From positions 1 to 34,115 of the forward strand of contig JAJZQZ010000008.1 of the NCBI GenBank assembly GCA_021802965.1: 34,115 nucleotides of DNA, given 5' to 3'. Origin of the DNA: Actinomycetes bacterium. GTDB lineage: Bacteria > Actinomycetota > Thermoleophilia > RBG-16-64-13. Both the position numbers and the translations under genes were made by a program. Of the stretch, positions 32,299-34,115 are shown piece after piece (position 1 is the first letter of the stretch; each line of letters opens with the position of its first letter). The notes beneath the pieces are model-generated. The model had not been told where the DNA came from. It did not search any database and was given only the letters and a program-made list of their open reading frames with translations.

Positions 32299-32496
32299 TC
32301 AGTCCGTGGGCAGGAACACCCCGAACCCGAACAGCAGCGCCGCCAGCACGGCCACGACGAGCACCACGACGATCGCGATCTCCACGAGCAGCAAGACTCC
32401 GAGCTTGGAGTTGATCGAGGCGAGTATCTGGAGCATCTCGCGGTCACGCCGAGCGCTGTCGGGGGCGAGCCGCTCATCCTCTTGGGCCACCGTCAC
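32299..32496 (-). CDS. 65-residue single-pass membrane protein
   Basis: A small gene starting with GTG that overlaps the TGA of the dehydratase as GTGA, implying translational coupling. Residues 1-28 are polar (MTVAQEDERLAPDSARRDRE then a short helix), residues about 34-61 form one strongly hydrophobic transmembrane helix, and the protein ends FLPTD. It has no recognised domain. The hydrophobic segment is valine/leucine rich and reads naturally as a helix, which makes a chance frame unlikely. It could anchor or modulate a partner enzyme, but nothing proves this. Confidence 0.7.
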   Translation of the reverse strand: MTVAQEDERLAPDSARRDREMLQILASINSKLGVLLLVEIAIVVVLVVAVLAALLFGFGVFLPTD

Positions 32497-33458
32497 ACCC
32501 CGCGCTGCTCGACCAGCTCGACCAGCTCGTCCAGATCGATGTTCCCACCTGACACGACGCAGGCGATCTTGCCTCGGCCGGCCCTCCCCGCGAGCGCGGA
32601 GGCCACCGGGGCAGCCCCCGCTCCTTCGGCCAGCGTGTGGTTGCGCTCGAGCATAAGAAGCAAGGCCTCGGACACCTCCGCCACCTCGGCCACCAGCGAC
32701 CCGGCTACGAGCCGGCGGGCCCGCTCGAACATCTGTGGGAACACCGTCTTGCTGCCGATACCGTCGACGAACGACGGCTCGTAGTCGATCACCTGAGGCG
32801 AACCCGCGTCGAGGGCGGCGGCAAGTGGCGCCGCCCCCGCCACCTCGGCGGCGTAGACCCGGCAGCCGGGTTTGAGCTCCCGGACAGCCGCCGCGACTCC
32901 ACAGGTGAGGCCGCCGCCGCCCCAGGGAGTCAGGATGGCGTCGACGTCGGGCAGATCTTCCAAGATCTCCAGGGCTATCGTGCCGTTCCCCGCCATGACC
33001 AGAGGATCGTCGAACGCGTGCACGAACGTGCCCTGTACGCCGGGATGGCTGCGCCGCTCGAACGCGCTCCACCACTCCTCATAGGTGACTCGGAGAACCC
33101 GGGCGCCCAGCTTCTCGATCGCCTGGATCTTGGTCTCCGGCGCGCTCTCGGGACAGATGACGGTGCAGGGGACCCCCAGCCGGCGCGCCTGCCACGCGAC
33201 TCCCTGAGCCATGTTGCCCGCGGAGGCGGTGACAACACCGCGCTCCAGGTCGGCGGGAGACATCCGAGCCATGACGTTCGCCGCCCCGCGGATCTTGAAG
33301 GCCCCTATTGGCTGCAGGTTCTCGAGCTTGAGATACACCTCCAAGCCCTCCCCCGTCAGCCGCTCATCTGTGGCGTCCAGGCGCAGCAAGGGTGTGCGGA
33401 TAGCGGCGCCCTCTATGGCGGTGGCCGCGGCACGGATATCGTCCAACGTCGGCAGCAC
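32493..33458 (-). CDS. PLP-dependent threonine/serine dehydratase-family enzyme
   Basis: A 321-residue fold-type II PLP enzyme, probably an ammonia-lyase on threonine, serine or a hydroxylated relative. The lysine that binds PLP is in PIGAFKIRGA (residue 55 from this start); the position usually Ser before Phe-Lys is Ala, as seen in some hydroxyaspartate-type dehydratases. TASAGNMAQGVA, the glycine loop TPWGGGGLTCG and VVSGGNIDLDEL complete the PLP site. There is no C-terminal ACT regulatory domain, so it is the short, catabolic type. The GTG at 33458 is chosen because GGAGG lies 5 bases upstream; the frame opens four codons earlier at TTG. It sits 17 bases after the aldo/keto reductase. Confidence 0.88.
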   Translation of the reverse strand: MLPTLDDIRAAATAIEGAAIRTPLLRLDATDERLTGEGLEVYLKLENLQPIGAFKIRGAANVMARMSPADLERGVVTASAGNMAQGVAWQARRLGVPCTVICPESAPETKIQAIEKLGARVLRVTYEEWWSAFERRSHPGVQGTFVHAFDDPLVMAGNGTIALEILEDLPDVDAILTPWGGGGLTCGVAAAVRELKPGCRVYAAEVAGAAPLAAALDAGSPQVIDYEPSFVDGIGSKTVFPQMFERARRLVAGSLVAEVAEVSEALLLMLERNHTLAEGAGAAPVASALAGRAGRGKIACVVSGGNIDLDELVELVEQRGV

Positions 33459-33475
33459 AGCGACCTCCAAAGAGC

Positions 33476-34115
33476 TCAGTCGGCGAAGTACGAGGAGATG
33501 GTCTCCCGCTCCTCAGGAGATAGCCGCATCTCCAGCGCGGCGAACCCGGGGTCCAGATGCTCCGGGCGCCTGGGGCCGAGAATGGGCGCCGTGACACGCG
33601 GGTTCGCCATGAGCCACGCGAGCGCCAGGGTCGCGGTATCGACGCCTCGCTCGCGGGCCTCGGCCTCGAGCCGCTCCAGACCGCGCCACACCGACTCCCG
33701 CTGCAACCCGACATACGGCTCGGGGCGCAAGGTCATGCGCGAGCCCTGGGGAAAGGACCGGTCGCGCCGGTACTTGCCGGTGAGCCAGCCTCCAGCGAGA
33801 GGGCTGAAGGGTGTGTAGCCGAGGCCCTGATCGTGGAGCAGCGGGAAAAGCTCCTTCTCGTCGCCCCGCTCCAGCAAGCTGTAGCAGTTCTGGATCCACT
33901 CGAACCGATGAAGGCCCAGCTTGTCGCTCAACCAGAGGGCCTTCGCGGTCAGCCACGCAGGCATGTTGGAGGCGCCCAGGTACCGCACCTTGCCCTGTCG
34001 CACCAGGTCGTCGAGCACCTGCAGGGTCTCCAACAGGGGGGTCGTGGGGTCGGGCTCGTGGATGAGGTACAGGTCGAGGTGATCGACGCCCAGGCGGCCC
34101 AGACTTGCCTCTACC
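33476..34115 (-). CDS. aldo/keto reductase, 5' end outside the window
   Basis: The C-terminal 212 residues of an aldo/keto reductase with a TIM-barrel fold; the start lies beyond the right edge. The visible part begins with SLGRLGVDHLDLYLIHEPDP (the active-site His strand), then GKVRYLGASN, WIQNCYSLLER, GYTPFSPLAGGWLTGKYRRD and the NADPH-binding end ALAWLMANPRVTAPILGPRR. This is the pattern of the YajO/YdbC-like AKR group, which reduce aldehydes and ketones with NADPH. It is the first visible gene of the unit that runs on into the dehydratase and the 65-residue membrane protein. Confidence 0.92.
   Translation of the reverse strand, partial: VEASLGRLGVDHLDLYLIHEPDPTTPLLETLQVLDDLVRQGKVRYLGASNMPAWLTAKALWLSDKLGLHRFEWIQNCYSLLERGDEKELFPLLHDQGLGYTPFSPLAGGWLTGKYRRDRSFPQGSRMTLRPEPYVGLQRESVWRGLERLEAEARERGVDTATLALAWLMANPRVTAPILGPRRPEHLDPGFAALEMRLSPEERETISSYFAD

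Noticed and set aside
32299-33075. A 258-codon frame extending the small membrane protein upstream
   Set aside because: The extra part is antisense-like Arg/Gly-rich sequence inside the dehydratase gene in another frame; the GTG at 32496 overlapping the stop is the natural start.

Overview
The window is high-GC DNA with dense genes, many GTG/TTG starts and short or overlapping gene junctions. The mix includes rarA beside a YtxH-like gene, a DEDD-exonuclease/GIY-YIG protein, a complete FAS II cluster with separate accA and accD, a FlgM-like protein and a Pit/DUF47 phosphate system. This suggests a deep-branching, possibly flagellated actinobacterium of the Thermoleophilia/Coriobacteriia kind. 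That placement is inferred from gene content; no rRNA or tRNA gene was seen.

Layout. 1-4354 (minus): the first codons of an unidentified gene, a 708-residue Pro/Glu-rich disordered protein, a small membrane-anchored protein and rarA. 4450-5443 (plus): an HNH endonuclease and a stand-alone receiver protein with a sigma-28-like promoter. 5440-11757 (minus): the fatty-acid cluster fabZ-fabH-fabD-fabG-fabF-accD-accA, tightly coupled and without an acpP gene. 11894-14707 (plus): a cyclodeaminase-family protein and an exonuclease/GIY-YIG protein. 14760-16524 (minus): a 61-residue protein, a possible small RNA, and moeA. 16620-18851 (plus): a FlgM-like gene with its own sigma-28-like promoter, and a membrane protein with a degenerate M28-peptidase fold. 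18986-20746 (minus): DUF47 regulator and Pit phosphate transporter. 20906-22378 (plus): a membrane GAF-GGDEF diguanylate cyclase. 22599-23531 (minus): corA. 23747-28186 (plus): a large FAD/Fe-S lactate- or glycolate-type dehydrogenase and a LarA racemase. 28237-34115 (minus): an aldo/keto reductase, a PLP dehydratase, a tiny membrane protein and a 1316-residue four-domain enzyme.

Two things stand out. First, the 1316-residue protein joins an LsrK-like FGGY sugar kinase, a D-2-hydroxyacid dehydrogenase, an SCP2-like domain and a zinc class II aldolase in one chain, with the key catalytic residues I checked intact in the three enzymes. It lies beside lactate/glycolate oxidation genes, so a compact sugar-to-hydroxyacid route is a reasonable inference. 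Second, a family of imperfect palindromic elements of about 75-170 bp lies between genes (12551, 14973, 18900, 22436, plus fragments). Their arms and inner hairpin differ between copies yet stay complementary, and in several places they supply or abut the neighbouring gene's stop codon.

Regulation visible in the sequence: TAGAAT recurs as a -10 hexamer (rarA, HNH gene, possible small RNA, M28-like gene). Two sigma-28-like promoters with the same spacing precede the receiver protein and flgM, hinting that both belong to a motility/chemotaxis regulon whose other genes lie outside the window.
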